From Roridomyces roridus (lineage: Eukaryota; Basidiomycota; Agaricomycetes; Agaricales; Mycenaceae): a stretch of 64,000 nt of DNA. How positions within the stretch are numbered: position 1 is the first letter of the stretch; each line of letters begins with the position of its first letter. Below, piece after piece: positions 43,325 to 54,001 of this stretch. The translations under genes and the position numbers were made by a program. Below the pieces are notes generated by a model, which did no database searches, had not been told where the DNA came from, and saw only the letters and a program-made list of their open reading frames with translations. The stretch covers positions 248,001 to 312,000 of the forward strand of contig JARKIF010000002.1 in NCBI GenBank assembly GCA_029378245.1. The letters run 5' to 3'.

Positions 43325-45320
43325 ATGTCGCGCTCACTCCCTCCGCTGCCCGCCCTTGCTGGTGGCGAGCAATTGTCCCCGAATGTCCAGGACGCGTATC
43401 AATACATGCTGGAAACGTTCAATGGCGCCGTTCAAGTACTTTTGCAGGATGCAGATGCCAACCGACTTCGATTTCATGCGGAGCGCGCGACGCAAGAGCT
43501 TGTTGCTGTTCTGCAGGCATTTGAGCAGCATTCCGAGGAGGAACACGTCCCGCTCGCGTGGATCATGGCATGTACCGAGGAGGTCGGCGGTCTCATCGTG
43601 GATCTATGTCACGCCCAGGAAGTCGCAGCCGCCAGGTAAGTCCGCAATTTGTCCCAAATTCTTTTTCTCATTTCTGGCTCAGTGAAGAGTCGAATGTTGT
43701 TGCCATTCAGCCGGTTACTGTGGTCAAGACTGGCCGGCGAGGTCGCCCACGGAAACAGATCAACGCCGAATTCATGACGGAGGCCTTGGCTTCTCACCGC
43801 AACATCAGCGTCTCAAAACTGGCCAAAATTTTGGGTATCAGTCGTCCCACCCTTGTCAGGTGTTTGGAGGAGAACGGTGTGGTTCGAAAGTTCACAGATT
43901 TGAGCAAAGCGGAACTAGACGATCTCGTCAAATCCTTCCGCAACGCCAAGCCGGACTCCGGTCTTCGCTATTTAATTGGTTTCCTGCGACGCAAGGGCTT
44001 TCGCGTACAGAAGCGCCGTGTCTTTTCCTCCGTTCGGCGTGTCGATGGCATTGGGCGAATTCTCCGGCAACGTCGAATCATCAAACGTCAGGACTACCGT
44101 GTTGCCCGACCGCATGCGCTGTGGCATGTCGACGGCCACCATAAACTCATCCTTTGGGGCTTCGTCATCCACGGCTTCATTGACGGATACTCGCGCTATG
44201 TTCGTGATTTTTCTCTGGCTTGCAAATAAGATTGACCACGCTGGCAGATTACAGCTCTCCGCGCGAGTACGAATAACAGATCGCAAACTGTCCTGGATGT
44301 GTTTCTTCAAGCGGTTGGGGAGTATGGGCTTCCGTCTCGAGTGCGCGGCGACAGAGGTGCGGAGAACAAGAAGGTCGCAGTGCACATGATCGTTACGCGG
44401 GGTTTGGGTCGGGCGTCTTTTATATGGGGCTCGTAGGTGGCTCAATTTCATCTACTCATATTGTCTGAACTTTTAAAGCTCTACGCACAACACACGCATT
44501 GAGCGTCTGTGGGTTGAAGTTGGCTCTCAGTTTGCGCGCCGCTGGCGAGCGTTTTTCTATCGCCTCGAAGCACTCCATGGCCTGGACAGGACCAACCCCC
44601 ATCATCTATGGCTATTGCATGCCCTGTTTTTGGATTTCATCAACGAAGACTGCGAGCAGTTCCGCGAGGAGTGGAACTGCCATCCCATCTCCGGGGAGGG
44701 TCACGATATGAGCCCTGAGGTGCGTGTGCTTTCAATGTCCAGAGCATTCACGAGAACATATTTTTCGATGTATACAGGACATGTGTTTATTGGGACAGGT
44801 ACAAAACGGTATGTATGTCGACGAACACGACAAGGTTCACCCTAGCATCCTCGAACGCTACTACGGTGTTCACGGCGCTGAATCTCAGCGGGACCCGGAC
44901 CAAACCGGCGCTGGCCAACTCGACGATGAAGAGGTGCCGCAACCCGATTACGAGCAGACTGGATACGACTCCGACGAGTTGGATGAACAGGTAGAGGAGG
45001 CCCACTCGGGCAACTTCCATCCTGAGCCGGTAGTTACCCCCAAGCACGATTGTCCGTTCTCGGATGAGGAGACCCTGGAGCTGTTCAAGGAGACGTTCGT
45101 GGCGGCGGAGGAAGCTGAGATTGTTCCCGGTGGATATGGCCTGCTTCCTGATGAATGGGCTGACGGCACTTATCCCGCCTACGAGGTTCTCAAGTCGGGG
45201 CGGCGCAGCGGTCGGCAGCTTCGTATTGCACTTCCGGATGCAGTTTGGCGGCCTCGTGCGGAGATGTGGGGGCGCGGATTGTCTATTTTGAACCAGATTA
45301 ATTACCACAATGAACAATAA
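43325..45320 (+). CDS. D,D35E integrase-fold transposase
   Basis: Five exons, 43325-43635, 43683-44199, 44248-44432, 44479-44719 and 44778-45320, join to 598 aa. The N-terminal helical region is followed by an AT-hook-like GRRGRPRK and a helix-turn-helix ([20 protein letters not shown]). The rve integrase core follows: HVDGHHKL (D254), [28 protein letters not shown] (D311), [11 protein letters not shown] (E346). The D311-E346 spacing is exactly 35, as in retroviral integrases and IS3. Apparent stops near 44229 and 44465 lie in introns of 48 and 46 nt with good consensus. An acidic C-terminal extension ([20 protein letters not shown]) ends the protein. All catalytic residues are intact, so it may be active. 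Related proteins are widespread in Agaricomycetes as integrase-core hypothetical proteins. Confidence 0.88.
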
Positions 45321-45471
45321 ATTCGCTGCATTACCCTCGCAACGTCGAACAATGTCAAAAAGCCTCTGCCGAACCTCTCAACGGTGACTGGCACAGCTAA
45401 CAGGGCCGACCTGAGCTGGGAGCCAGCGGGTGCTGAGCAAAGTACCCGTATTCGACTTGTCTTCTTCTTCC

Positions 45472-47105
45472 ATGTCCGACCTGGGGGAGTGTACTGCCCA
45501 AAGCAAACTTGACCAGGAGGAGTGCGACTGTACGACGTACGAGGAGGCTCCAGAGCTCCAGGAGTATTGCGGCAACTGCTATCACCACAAAAAACACCAC
45601 ATACTCGCGCGTCCGATGAAGAAGCCTTCCAAGGTCAACAATCTGCTGGCTGGGATTGCCGGTCGAGGCTCAGCCTCGAGCTCCAAGAAGCCTTTTAGCT
45701 TGGCGGCCTTCTCCTCGCGATCCGGCGCATCATCTTCTTCGAAGAAGGCTGCTGCGAATCTCGATGCTGCAAACAAGGAGGCGAACAAAGGATTGAGGCA
45801 GGCCCCTGCCGCGGATGCCAATACGGCCAAGAAGAAAGGCAAGGTCAGTATTTGAGGATTATTCAGCCTATTGAAGTCTAAAAACCGGTTCGTGTGGCAG
45901 GGAAAGAAGCCGGAAGCGTCCGCGGACACCTTCCAAGTCATGTCAGTTGAGATTATCCCGTGCGGAACGAAGTCCTCGGTGAGAGCCCCACCACTTCAAA
46001 CTTACAATAACTGAGTGGTCATCCGATGTAGCAAACCAGCGCTTCGGGCCTGAGATTGCCAAAAGCATTTCAGAATGTTCCTAACAAAATCCAGACGCAG
46101 CTCGCTGTCAAGAACGGATTGGCCACCATGAAGCCTTTGAAGGGGGAGAATGGTATTTGGTTTGATCGTGCAGCTGATCACGCGGAAACGGTGGCCGCTT
46201 TGACCAAACTCCTTCCTTCCCCGTTCGAGTATTTTGCGCGTATCCAGCGCGAGAGCGGGAATGAAGAGGAGCCCGCGTGGTGCATTGCCGCAGGCATCAA
46301 CTCGAAGCTTTCTATCGCTCCGGAACCCCGTCCGGATGGGTCAGTTCTCGACATTAACAAAGGCAGCGGGACCACCGGTTTTCGCCACGCGCGTATCTTC
46401 ATAGGTGCGCCGATACACTTTTCTCACTTTGACACACTGAACCCTCCTCTTGCGTAGTCTCTATCGACCCAATCCCCGCTGCACTGCTGGCCGAATGGGC
46501 TTCCGAGGCAGCGGATTCGGCAGAGCATAGCTTCAGAAAGCCCACCGCGGGCGATGACGGTGAGCCTCACAGAAAACAAATTTACCTGGGAACTCAAGTA
46601 TGTTTACCAGACTCGGAAAACGAAGAAGACTCGGAGGAGGACGCCACTATCGTCGAGCCCAAGGCGCGCAACAAACGGAGATTGGTTTCCGTTCCCAGCG
46701 ATGAAGAGAGCGAGGCTGCGGAGCCTGAGGCCGACCAGCCGGCAAAGAAAAAGGCGAGAGGTGTGTTTTCAATCCCGCATTCTTACCAGTTTATTGATGC
46801 GCCACACCAGAATCGACGAGCCGGAAGTGGTCTCGTGTCCGCACCCCAGAGTTCTTGAAGGACGAAATCGCAAAGGAGCTTGAAGCCGCGGCGGGTAAGC
46901 CATTGCTTCCTTGAAAGTTTAAACCTCTGATTCATTGTTCTCAGATGTGATCGACCTTACCGTCGACGAGGGCAAGCCGCGCAACTTATCGACCCCAGAA
47001 TTTACGTCGTACTACGACAGTTCCCAGTGGGACTATTGCGCGTCCTTGTTCGATGGTGCTACTCTCGGTAACCCCTACAACAAGGAGGTCAAGTTCAAGT
47101 TCTAG
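45472..47105 (+). CDS. Transposon-borne nuclear-type acidic protein with SUMO-interaction-like motif
   Basis: Six exons, 45472-45843, 45901-45978, 46032-46404, 46458-46760, 46811-46894 and 46945-47105, give 456 aa. The upstream in-frame GTG is not used as start. Residues about 1-45 include a Cys/His cluster (CDC..., YCGNCYHHKKHH) that could bind zinc. A Ser/Lys/Ala-rich segment follows, then a globular part (LPKAFQNVPNKIQTQLAVKN, ADHAETVAALTKLLPSPFEY), an acidic tract (DSENEEDSEEDATIVEP), a basic NLS-like AKKKAR, and DVIDLTVDE, which fits a SUMO-interaction motif (hydrophobic core I-D-L-T-V flanked by acid). No known family is recognised. Position directly downstream of the transposase suggests an accessory transposition or host-interaction factor (inference). 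Confidence 0.8.
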
Positions 47106-48345
47106 GGTGTGGCGGCCGCTGGAAATTGGACTCCGACCCGTCGAATGTTGAATCATGAGTGTGTACAGCCTCTCTTTCTTGAGTTTCGTCCCGCACCATC
47201 CTACTTACAAACTCCCCGCAATTCACCCATACTTAATCATCCTCGTTCTTTTTTTTTCTTGGACACGCAGCTACGTATCTTGAAGTTGTACCCATAATTG
47301 AAATATACATCCTCGTTGTAAATACAAACGGCGTGAACAATGAGTTCATTCTCTCGTGTAAGAGGCGACTCGTGTCTCATTGCCAGGACAAAGAGGTAAA
47401 CAAGGTGATAATTCCTCCGTACAACAACGTAGGAACCAGATGCAACAAACTGTATGTCAATGTACCGAACGGCAGTGACGATGCACACTCCACCATGTCC
47501 CCAATGCCTGCCCTGGTCATCTCGGCCAGGAAGTCGTGAATTGCCCGGCTGAAAAAATCCGCTTTCAATTCGGGCGCGTTCGGATTCAAACAACAGATCA
47601 CTCACCAACCGTGCCTACGGCTTTCCACTGTCCACAGCCTCTGCCTCTCATCATCATCTTTGTAATCGGCGAAGCGCAACCACAAGCCAACGCAGGCGAG
47701 TATGCATACTGATGAGGTGGGCCTACCCTACTCGCGCAGGCGATGCTCGTCCGACGAGCAGAGTCGACGGACGTGGCAGACGCAGACGCCCAAACGGCAA
47801 TTCGTACGATTATATAAATAGGAGTGCTGTGGACAGTCGGTAATGGGTCTGACGGTACAAGAAAAGACAGAAACGATAGAAGGATAACCGTATGTAGGCA
47901 GGCACCGGCAACGCAGCTTGGGAGTCCCAGGGGCGGGTCTCTTGCTGGCGGTTTACAGAGCACGGTACAAGGGGCGGGGAGGGGAAAGGTGCCAGATACT
48001 CACCAGCTCGAACTGGCACCAAGAGGCGGCAACCAAAGTACACATCGGGTGGAGCGAGATTGCCACAGATCGCACCGACTCCGGAGTCGAATGTTGACAT
48101 GATCTTGAAGGAACGAGCCTCTGCAACTCGTAAGGCAGGAAGCCCATGTTCTAGGGACATGGTGGACGGAGTAGCGGCGTAGCCAGTGCTCCCGACCAGC
48201 AGAGCGAGCAAGTAAGTACAGTGACGGCTGCCTTGCCCAGCAGTTTGATCAAGCGCTAGTCGGATCCCGGAGGCATCTGCTTTCTGCATTGGTTCGAGAG
48301 CCTCGCGCGTGGACACTAGAGCAGAGAACAGCGGGTGTGGAAGGA
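47106..48345. other. Transposon right internal region, no gene called
   Basis: A 120-codon (-) ORF at 47237-47608 and a frame starting in the right TIR on the - strand (to 47810) lack recognisable domains. Part of the latter (MSLEHGLPALRVAEARSFKI) could be a small gene, but nothing else supports it. Confidence 0.45.
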
Positions 48346-48799
48346 GCAAGACCGTTTTGGAAGGGCGCCAAACATGTGCAATTTTGATCCGCCAACTCCG
48401 AGCCATCAGCGATGACCGATGCGACGACGCCAGGGGCGCTCAGGCCCCGTCAGCTGGCGGATGCAACGAGCGCGAGGGCCCGAACACTGTTAATGGCGTT
48501 GCTGGGGGACAGTCCCATCTAATTAGATGTCACAAGCTTGCTCGAGAGATGTTTGCACTCCATCCCTCGAGGCTCGATATATATGCATCGTGAATTCGAT
48601 ATATTGACTCGTTGCAATCCGGGTACTCTCTCGATGTTTCCAGCCCAAACCCTCGATATCTCCGCACCTCACTCGATGTTCTGCTGAATTGATCGTCGAT
48701 GTTGCTCCAGACTCGATATATTGGCCGCCTCAGACCCGATATTTCCATGTCCGGACCAATTCGATATGGGTTTATTTTTTTTACAAAACGAACAGCATA
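48346..48799 (-). repeat. Right terminal inverted repeat
   Basis: About 454 bp, reverse complement of the left end, with the same order of atcga iterations and the same inner block (ccaggggcgctcaggc). The two arms differ by scattered substitutions and small indels, an estimated 10-15 % divergence by eye. Confidence 0.85.
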
Positions 48800-48829
48800 C
48801 GTACGCGCGTATCGACATCTACGCGCAGA

Positions 48830-49015
48830 TTAGAAGCATCTCATAGGTCTAGCGATCCGCCGAATTGAACAACGATGCCCAGCGGGCCAGAGTGGACCCT
48901 GTATCCGCCTCGACACTGAGACAGGTTTCCGCACGACATGAGCAGCGCGACTGCCTGACTAGGACGGTCTGTGCCCGCAAGCTGGAGCGCACTGGCAGTC
49001 AGGCTGGCCAAACTT
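48830..49015 (-). pseudogene. Fragment of the ankyrin-repeat F-box gene
   Basis: The + strand blocks agaagcatctcatag, cgatgcccagcg, gcctcgacactgagac, catgagcagc and gctggagcgcactggcagtc match, in order, 53372-53530 of the intact ankyrin gene (aataagcatctcatgagg, gcgatgcccagcg, gcctcgacgctgagac, tatgagcagctcgac, gaggtggagcgcagtctgg). No ORF of useful length remains. Its position next to TPR protein C mirrors the ankyrin-TPR pair at 49289-54001, so it is the decayed ankyrin member of a second unit, cut next to the transposon end. Confidence 0.7.
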
Positions 49016-49288
49016 CAAAGAGGCAAGACTCGGTTCGCCGTGGTCGGCCACAGGGAAATTGGTCGCTGTTTAGCCCAGCAGGGTAGCGGCCTCGATCTTT
49101 CCCGCTTGCGCGCCGGCGCGATGGGCTGCTTTTGAAGTGATGCATGGTGTTGGGCGAAAACAAAGAAGATGTGCGATCACGATGCAAATTCACATGTCTG
49201 ATTCGACCTCCGCTTTTCTCCTGCCTCCATCTCCTGCCACCTGTATCGCCAACTATACCCAATTTAGAACAAGATCTAAGACAGTAAT
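49016..49288. other. 3' flank of TPR protein C, homologous to the 3' flank of TPR protein B
   Basis: gaagtgatgcatggtgttgg and gatgtgcgatcac near 49133-49180 correspond to gaagtggtgcatggtgtcgg and gatgcgatcac near 37292-37337, so the duplication extends past the stop codons. Confidence 0.6.
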
Positions 49289-52200
49289 TTAAATCGTCTC
49301 GAGAACATCCTCGTATTCGTCGCCAGAGTCCTCTGTCGCGGTCTCATAATCTTCGTCCCCCTCAGCCTCTTGGTCATCCTCCAAAAAATGCCCCGCAAAA
49401 TCAAAGAACAGGAAATCCCGCCCGGCCTCTAAGACTTCAACCCTGCTTCGCACCTCTGCTAATTCTGTCCGTACTGCCGCAGCACGCTCGGTCTTGTACT
49501 CCAGTAGATCTTTCAATACCTCTTCCAGGTCTGAAAGAAGGGGTGTCTCGTTCTTTGAAGCGTTCCGCAAGATATCAGCAGCTTCTTCGCAAGCTGTTAA
49601 GCCCTCGTGTCGGCGGTCAAGTTGCTGCAATATCGAAGCTTGATGTCGCAGACTGCGTGCGAGGGAAGGTGACTCGACCGGCGCCAGCGAAGCAATTTCT
49701 CTGTAGAATTTGGTGGCCTCCTCAGCTCGCTCCAGTGCTGCTTCCAGCTTTCCGGTGGCTTCCAGTCGCAGAGATAGCGAGTAGAAACACTCTGCTCCCA
49801 ACTCTTGCAGCGTTCGAGGCATGTAGAAGAAATACCTCCACATGTCTGTCTTGTTTTCGATGTAGAACGATGTTGCTTCCTCGACGGCAGCTAGAGCATC
49901 CTCATTGCGGCCGAATCTCGCAAGACAATCAGCAAGAATTAGGAGATAGCGAATTAGAGTGTATCTTGTTCGCTCGGTGGCATGTTCAAAATCTCGTTGC
50001 CGCCCAACAACGATAACTTGCTCGACCTGTTGGAATGTTTTCTGAGACTGGCCGAGATGGTTCCGGATAGCCGCAAGCTCCGCAAAGGCAGTCGGAAACC
50101 AAAGATCCAGTCGACCCTCCAATTTAGGATCCTTCTCAGCGTTGGCCATGGCAGTCGTCAACAACGTGGACGCTTTCCGGTATTGGCCCACGCGTCGGTA
50201 AATCCGTGCCTGCAGCCAAGACAACCACAAGACGTCAAGCTTTGTGGCCGCCCCGGTCGGTGCAGTCATCTGCGCAGCCTGCATGGCATCGAGGATGCGA
50301 CCTGTATCGTATACGATGAATGGGCGCCGAATTTGTATTTCGAATAATTGATCAGTAGATTCTGGATCGTCTTTCCGGAGGTACGAAGTTCGCCGTTCGA
50401 TGGCTTCATTCACGCGGGCCAGAGCAGTGTCGAAAAGCCCGGCTGACCAGAGGGCCCAGGAGGAAGCGGCAACCAGTCCGGAGACAAGGTCTTTCCCGAG
50501 TGGTGGAATTGAACTGCGTGTCCGTCGGTAGTGCGCAATGATAGAATCTGCAATTTCTATCAAAGCTAATCTGTTCTTGGGTGGAACAGCTGGGATGACC
50601 GTGTCTTGTATGTCATTTAATGCCCAGTAGATGGCGCCGTCCGAGGTCAAGAGAGTTGGATTCGTCAAGAGAGATGAGACAACATCCCGAAGAATGGCGA
50701 GACTCTCGTCAAAGTGGACTGTGAAGGCGTATATCACTAGCTCATTCACACCGTCCGGAGGAAATTCCAAGTTAAGATAATATATCCGGATGACATCCTC
50801 GAGGAACTGCCCGCCATAGGAATGGAGCTCATCCACAACGTAGCGGATACGTCGGGGATTGAACGACGGCGGAGGAACCAATCCATCCCGTGGCTCCAGC
50901 AGTTTCCGCAACTCTGTCATCGATATTTCGGAATCCGGCGGATTAAGAATGAGGCAGATATAGGCGCAGACGAGGCGGAAAAATGAGGCAGCGAAGTTTT
51001 CGCGGTAGTGATGAGCGAGGCTGCGGACCAACAGGACGCTGTCGTGAAGCATCTGGAGAGTCAAGTCCCCTCCTTCCGCAAGGGTGCAGATTTGATGAAT
51101 GAAAGTGTCGATATGCTCCGCGAATGGAGGACGTATAGATCCTGAAAATTCAAGGACCGTTTGGAACCCATTCTTCAGGACTTCGTAGGCCTCCATGTGT
51201 CGGTTGAGGGAGGAGAGGATTTCTCCCAAGAAGAATAAGACCTGGGAGGACGTAAAGATGGTGTATTCTTCTGGTGTCCCTCTAACGATCGGGGCTCCGG
51301 ACGCGGCGAGCTGCGCAACCAGGGGGCGGGAGACAGTAGCGGCCACCTGAGCGAGAGATACAGCCTCGGCAGAGCGTTTGTTCAGGTTCAGCACGCGGGC
51401 GTGTGTAGCCATGAGATTTGCGCCCCACATCTGCCAGTGGATATCATTGAACTTTGGCGAAGTCTCCCAGTCCACCAGAGCTTGTTCGCTTGTCTGCAAA
51501 GCCAGCTCGTACTGCATTTGGACTTGGTAGTTGACAACAAGTTCGTGTCGCAATGATGAGATCCTTGGAACAATTTGCTCCTCAGACTCGCCACAGGCAA
51601 TGAAATGTCTGAACATCTGGATGGCAAAGTCGCTCCAAGCTATGGCTTCGGATCTTAATCCAGATTGAGCCAGATCAACCTCGATATTGTGCTCGATGTC
51701 TGTTACACAGATCGCCGAGCCTTGGTTGGTGGCAAAATTGTGAATTCGGAGCACCATCCCCAAAATCCGATGCAGAATGTGCGACGGCGTGGTAGCCTGA
51801 GCAAAGACAGGGTATCCCAGCGGCGGCAGGGAGTCGTTTTCAGTTTGAAACTCTAATCTCCCGCTGACAAAGACTTGTCGGAGAGAGTCGACAAGGTGTA
51901 AGGCTTGCACAGAAAGGTACTGGGACTCGAGAGTCATGCGTGTTGGATCCTACAACGATAATGTTCAACTTTCGGAGTCTTGAAAAGGGAGAGGACTTAC
52001 AGATGCTATGATTTCAACTGTTCTTTTCATTACATCTTGACCATAACGCTCCTCAAGCAGGACACGGGCCATCATGCCCTCGATATGCCGCAATTTGCCT
52101 TGGTTTTCCGCATGGTGCACGACCGCCCTATGCTCGATGCGCAAAGTTGTATCCATGGAAGCACCGGCAGCAGATTCAACTTTTTGTTCGATTCGCGCAG

Positions 52201-52758
52201 TCGAAAAGGCCTTTTGGATAATATAAAAATGAGCGTGTCGCAAGTTGTATTACTCACCGTGAATTTAATATAGCAGCTCATAACATGTTCCCGCAGACGC
52301 CGAATCTCACTCTCAATTTTGTCACGTTTTATCCACATCTTGACCTGCGAACCAAGACCCGTAATTTGCTGACTTCTTTCTTTGTCGGATACATTCCGAG
52401 ACAAATGTCAAGCACGTGTAACAGATCTCTGGACAACTTCATGAGAGAAATATGTTGACAGAAGTAACGCACGCTTTCAAATCTCCCAGTGCGGCCAATA
52501 GTGTCGGCGCCATGTATTCATCATCGTGCCCACGCGTGAGGTTGGCCATGTCTGCCAGTGATCGGAGAATGTCGTTGACGAGTTCGCGTAGACGTCGTCG
52601 ATTTTCGGACACCTACTGCCGTCTGAGCTTGGACCGAATCTAGAAGGAAAGTCACGCACCTTTTCGATCGATTCCTTAATGCTCTGGCCGACTTCAATGA
52701 GATCCTTGATAAAGGTCGCCAGCGTTATGATAGTGGTGGTAGCGGATATTGGGTCCAT
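49289..52758 (-). CDS. TPR protein C with N-terminal helical domain; apparent frameshift in exon 3
   Basis: Exons by comparison with copy B: 52660-52758, 52473-52612, 52258-52428, 52001-52210 and 49289-51949. The start MDPISATTTIITLATFIKDL, linker AFSTARIEQKVESAAGASMD and the 887-codon TPR exon (KLEAALERAEEATKFYREIA, acidic tail EAEGDEDYETATEDSGDEYE) are well preserved. In exon 3, ADLLHVLDICLGMYPTKKE is in one frame and GLGSQVKMWIKRDKIESEI in another: the copy has a net 4-nt deletion relative to B. Only an implausible 29-nt intron (GTCAGC..CGCAG) would restore frame. It is therefore either a recent pseudogene, a gene with a shorter product, or contains an assembly error. The long intact last exon argues that any inactivation is recent. 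Confidence 0.8.
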
Positions 52759-53017
52759 TCTTGATTACGGCGACTCGGAAGCAGGACGAGGGCAAGGTGG
52801 AGGTCCGAAGTTCAAGCAGGTTAATAAGTAAGCCACGGTGCACAGCAATGAAAGCCCGATGCATGTCAAGCGGCATTGGCATGGGAAGATCTCTCGAGTT
52901 ACATATCGGGTAATGAACAGCACGGAGTCTGATAACAGCTTTGAAGATGAGGGCAGTGGAGCACAGCTTGCTTAGCGAAAGAACACACGCAGGACTGAAA
53001 AAGAGGAAATTTATTAG

Positions 53018-54001
53018 TCAAGATATGTTTGGCATCCACTGCTCCGCCTCCGCAAGCATCCCCTCGACCATTTCCAAGAAATCGGGCTCGGTATGGCCGG
53101 CAGCCTTGGCGAGCGCATCGAGATACCTCGAAACGGTAGCCAGGACGGTGTCCCTGCTGGCCCCATACGCCAAAAGCAGCGCCATGGTCTGCTTCCGCCT
53201 CTCATCAAGCGGTAAACCCCTCCATGGCGGCACGTCCTTCGGTGCGTAGATGTCCGGGCGCGGCAGGTTCATAGCGATGTACAAGAGACTCGCATGGTTC
53301 GGGACGAAATGCCCTCTGGACAACCGTTGATACGGTACGATGACCTCGGCTTTGGCACCCGCGCGCAATAAGCATCTCATGAGGTCAATGGAGCCGCCGA
53401 CCTGGAGAGCGATGCCCAGCGCAGGTCCTTTGTCAGCCTCGACGCTGAGACTGGCTCCGCGTGATATGAGCAGCTCGACTGTCTCGATATGGCGGTCCGT
53501 GCACGCGAGGTGGAGCGCAGTCTGGCCAAAGACATGAGCCCCGTATTTGTGGTCTATCGGTGCGCCATAGTCGAGCAGCAGAGAGATCATGGCGACGTCT
53601 CGCTGGCTCGTGGCTACATGGAGTGGCTGTTTTTCCATCAAGTCCCATGTCGCCCCGGGGTCAGCGCCAGCCTTTAAGAGCAGGGCGGCGATCTCGAGGC
53701 TGCCCGCTTCGGTGGCGACGTGAATGGGTTTCTCTTTATTGAACCCGTAGTCGCTGGGGTTCACAGAGTGAGGCGGAGAGAGTAGTTTAGCCACGATGTG
53801 CGGTTTCGATTCCTCGGATGCCCAGAGTAACAAGTCGCGAGCAAGATCTGAGGTCAGACGCGACTCGAGTTCGGGTTGAAGGATCTCATGGAGGCGGGTA
53901 CAAGTCAAGAGGAGTACATTGAGAGAAGACAAGGGCAGGAAAAGAGATATTTGAAGGACAAGCTCAGTCGGTAGTTCGTCGAAGGGATTCAAGGTGGGCA
54001 T
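53018..54001 (-). CDS. F-box protein with ankyrin repeats
   Basis: Single exon, 327 aa. Residues 8-50 are an F-box (FDELPTELVLQISLFLPLSS, LLLTCTRLHEIL). Ankyrin repeats follow: KPIHVATEAGSLEIAALLLK-AGADP, KQPLHVATSQRDVAMISLLL-DYGAP, QTALHLACTDRHIETVELLI-SRGAS and a weaker GIALQVGGSIDLMRCLLR-AGAK. The C-terminal part (MALLLAYGASRDTVLATVSR) is a degenerate last repeat. F-box plus ankyrin suggests an SCF adaptor that recognises its target through the ankyrin stack. It lies 260 bp upstream of, and co-oriented with, TPR protein C; a decayed copy of it lies at 48830-49015. Confidence 0.92.
   Translation of the reverse strand: MPTLNPFDELPTELVLQISLFLPLSSLNVLLLTCTRLHEILQPELESRLTSDLARDLLLWASEESKPHIVAKLLSPPHSVNPSDYGFNKEKPIHVATEAGSLEIAALLLKAGADPGATWDLMEKQPLHVATSQRDVAMISLLLDYGAPIDHKYGAHVFGQTALHLACTDRHIETVELLISRGASLSVEADKGPALGIALQVGGSIDLMRCLLRAGAKAEVIVPYQRLSRGHFVPNHASLLYIAMNLPRPDIYAPKDVPPWRGLPLDERRKQTMALLLAYGASRDTVLATVSRYLDALAKAAGHTEPDFLEMVEGMLAEAEQWMPNIS

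Larger units (their letters stand above)
41272..48799. mobile_element. 7.5-kb DNA transposon with long TIRs, integrase-fold transposase and two passenger genes
   Basis: The ends are inverted copies: 41272-41715 matches the reverse complement of 48346-48799, beginning tatgctgttcgttttgtaaa on both sides. Outside each end is CGTACG (41266-41271 and 48800-48805), a candidate 6-bp target-site duplication; being palindromic it could alternatively be part of the inverted repeat. Inside are a BTB protein (-), a D,D35E transposase (+) and a SUMO-motif-containing nuclear protein (+). All three read through without disabling mutations, so the element may be recent and autonomous. The rve-type transposase with 6-bp duplication recalls IS3-like or Ginger-like eukaryotic elements; the superfamily is undetermined. 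It sits between two tandem [ankyrin + TPR] units. Confidence 0.8.

Noticed and set aside
44200..44478. Stop codons that seemed to break the transposase
   Set aside because: They fall inside two introns (44200-44247 and 44433-44478) with consensus sites; splicing restores D254, D311 and E346 in one frame.
47810..48406. 198-codon - strand ORF starting in the right TIR
   Set aside because: Its start is part of duplicated TIR sequence and the body lacks domains; kept only as spacer.
41272..48799. Interpretation of the element as an LTR retrotransposon because of its rve integrase
   Set aside because: The ends are inverted, not direct, and no reverse transcriptase, protease or gag is present.
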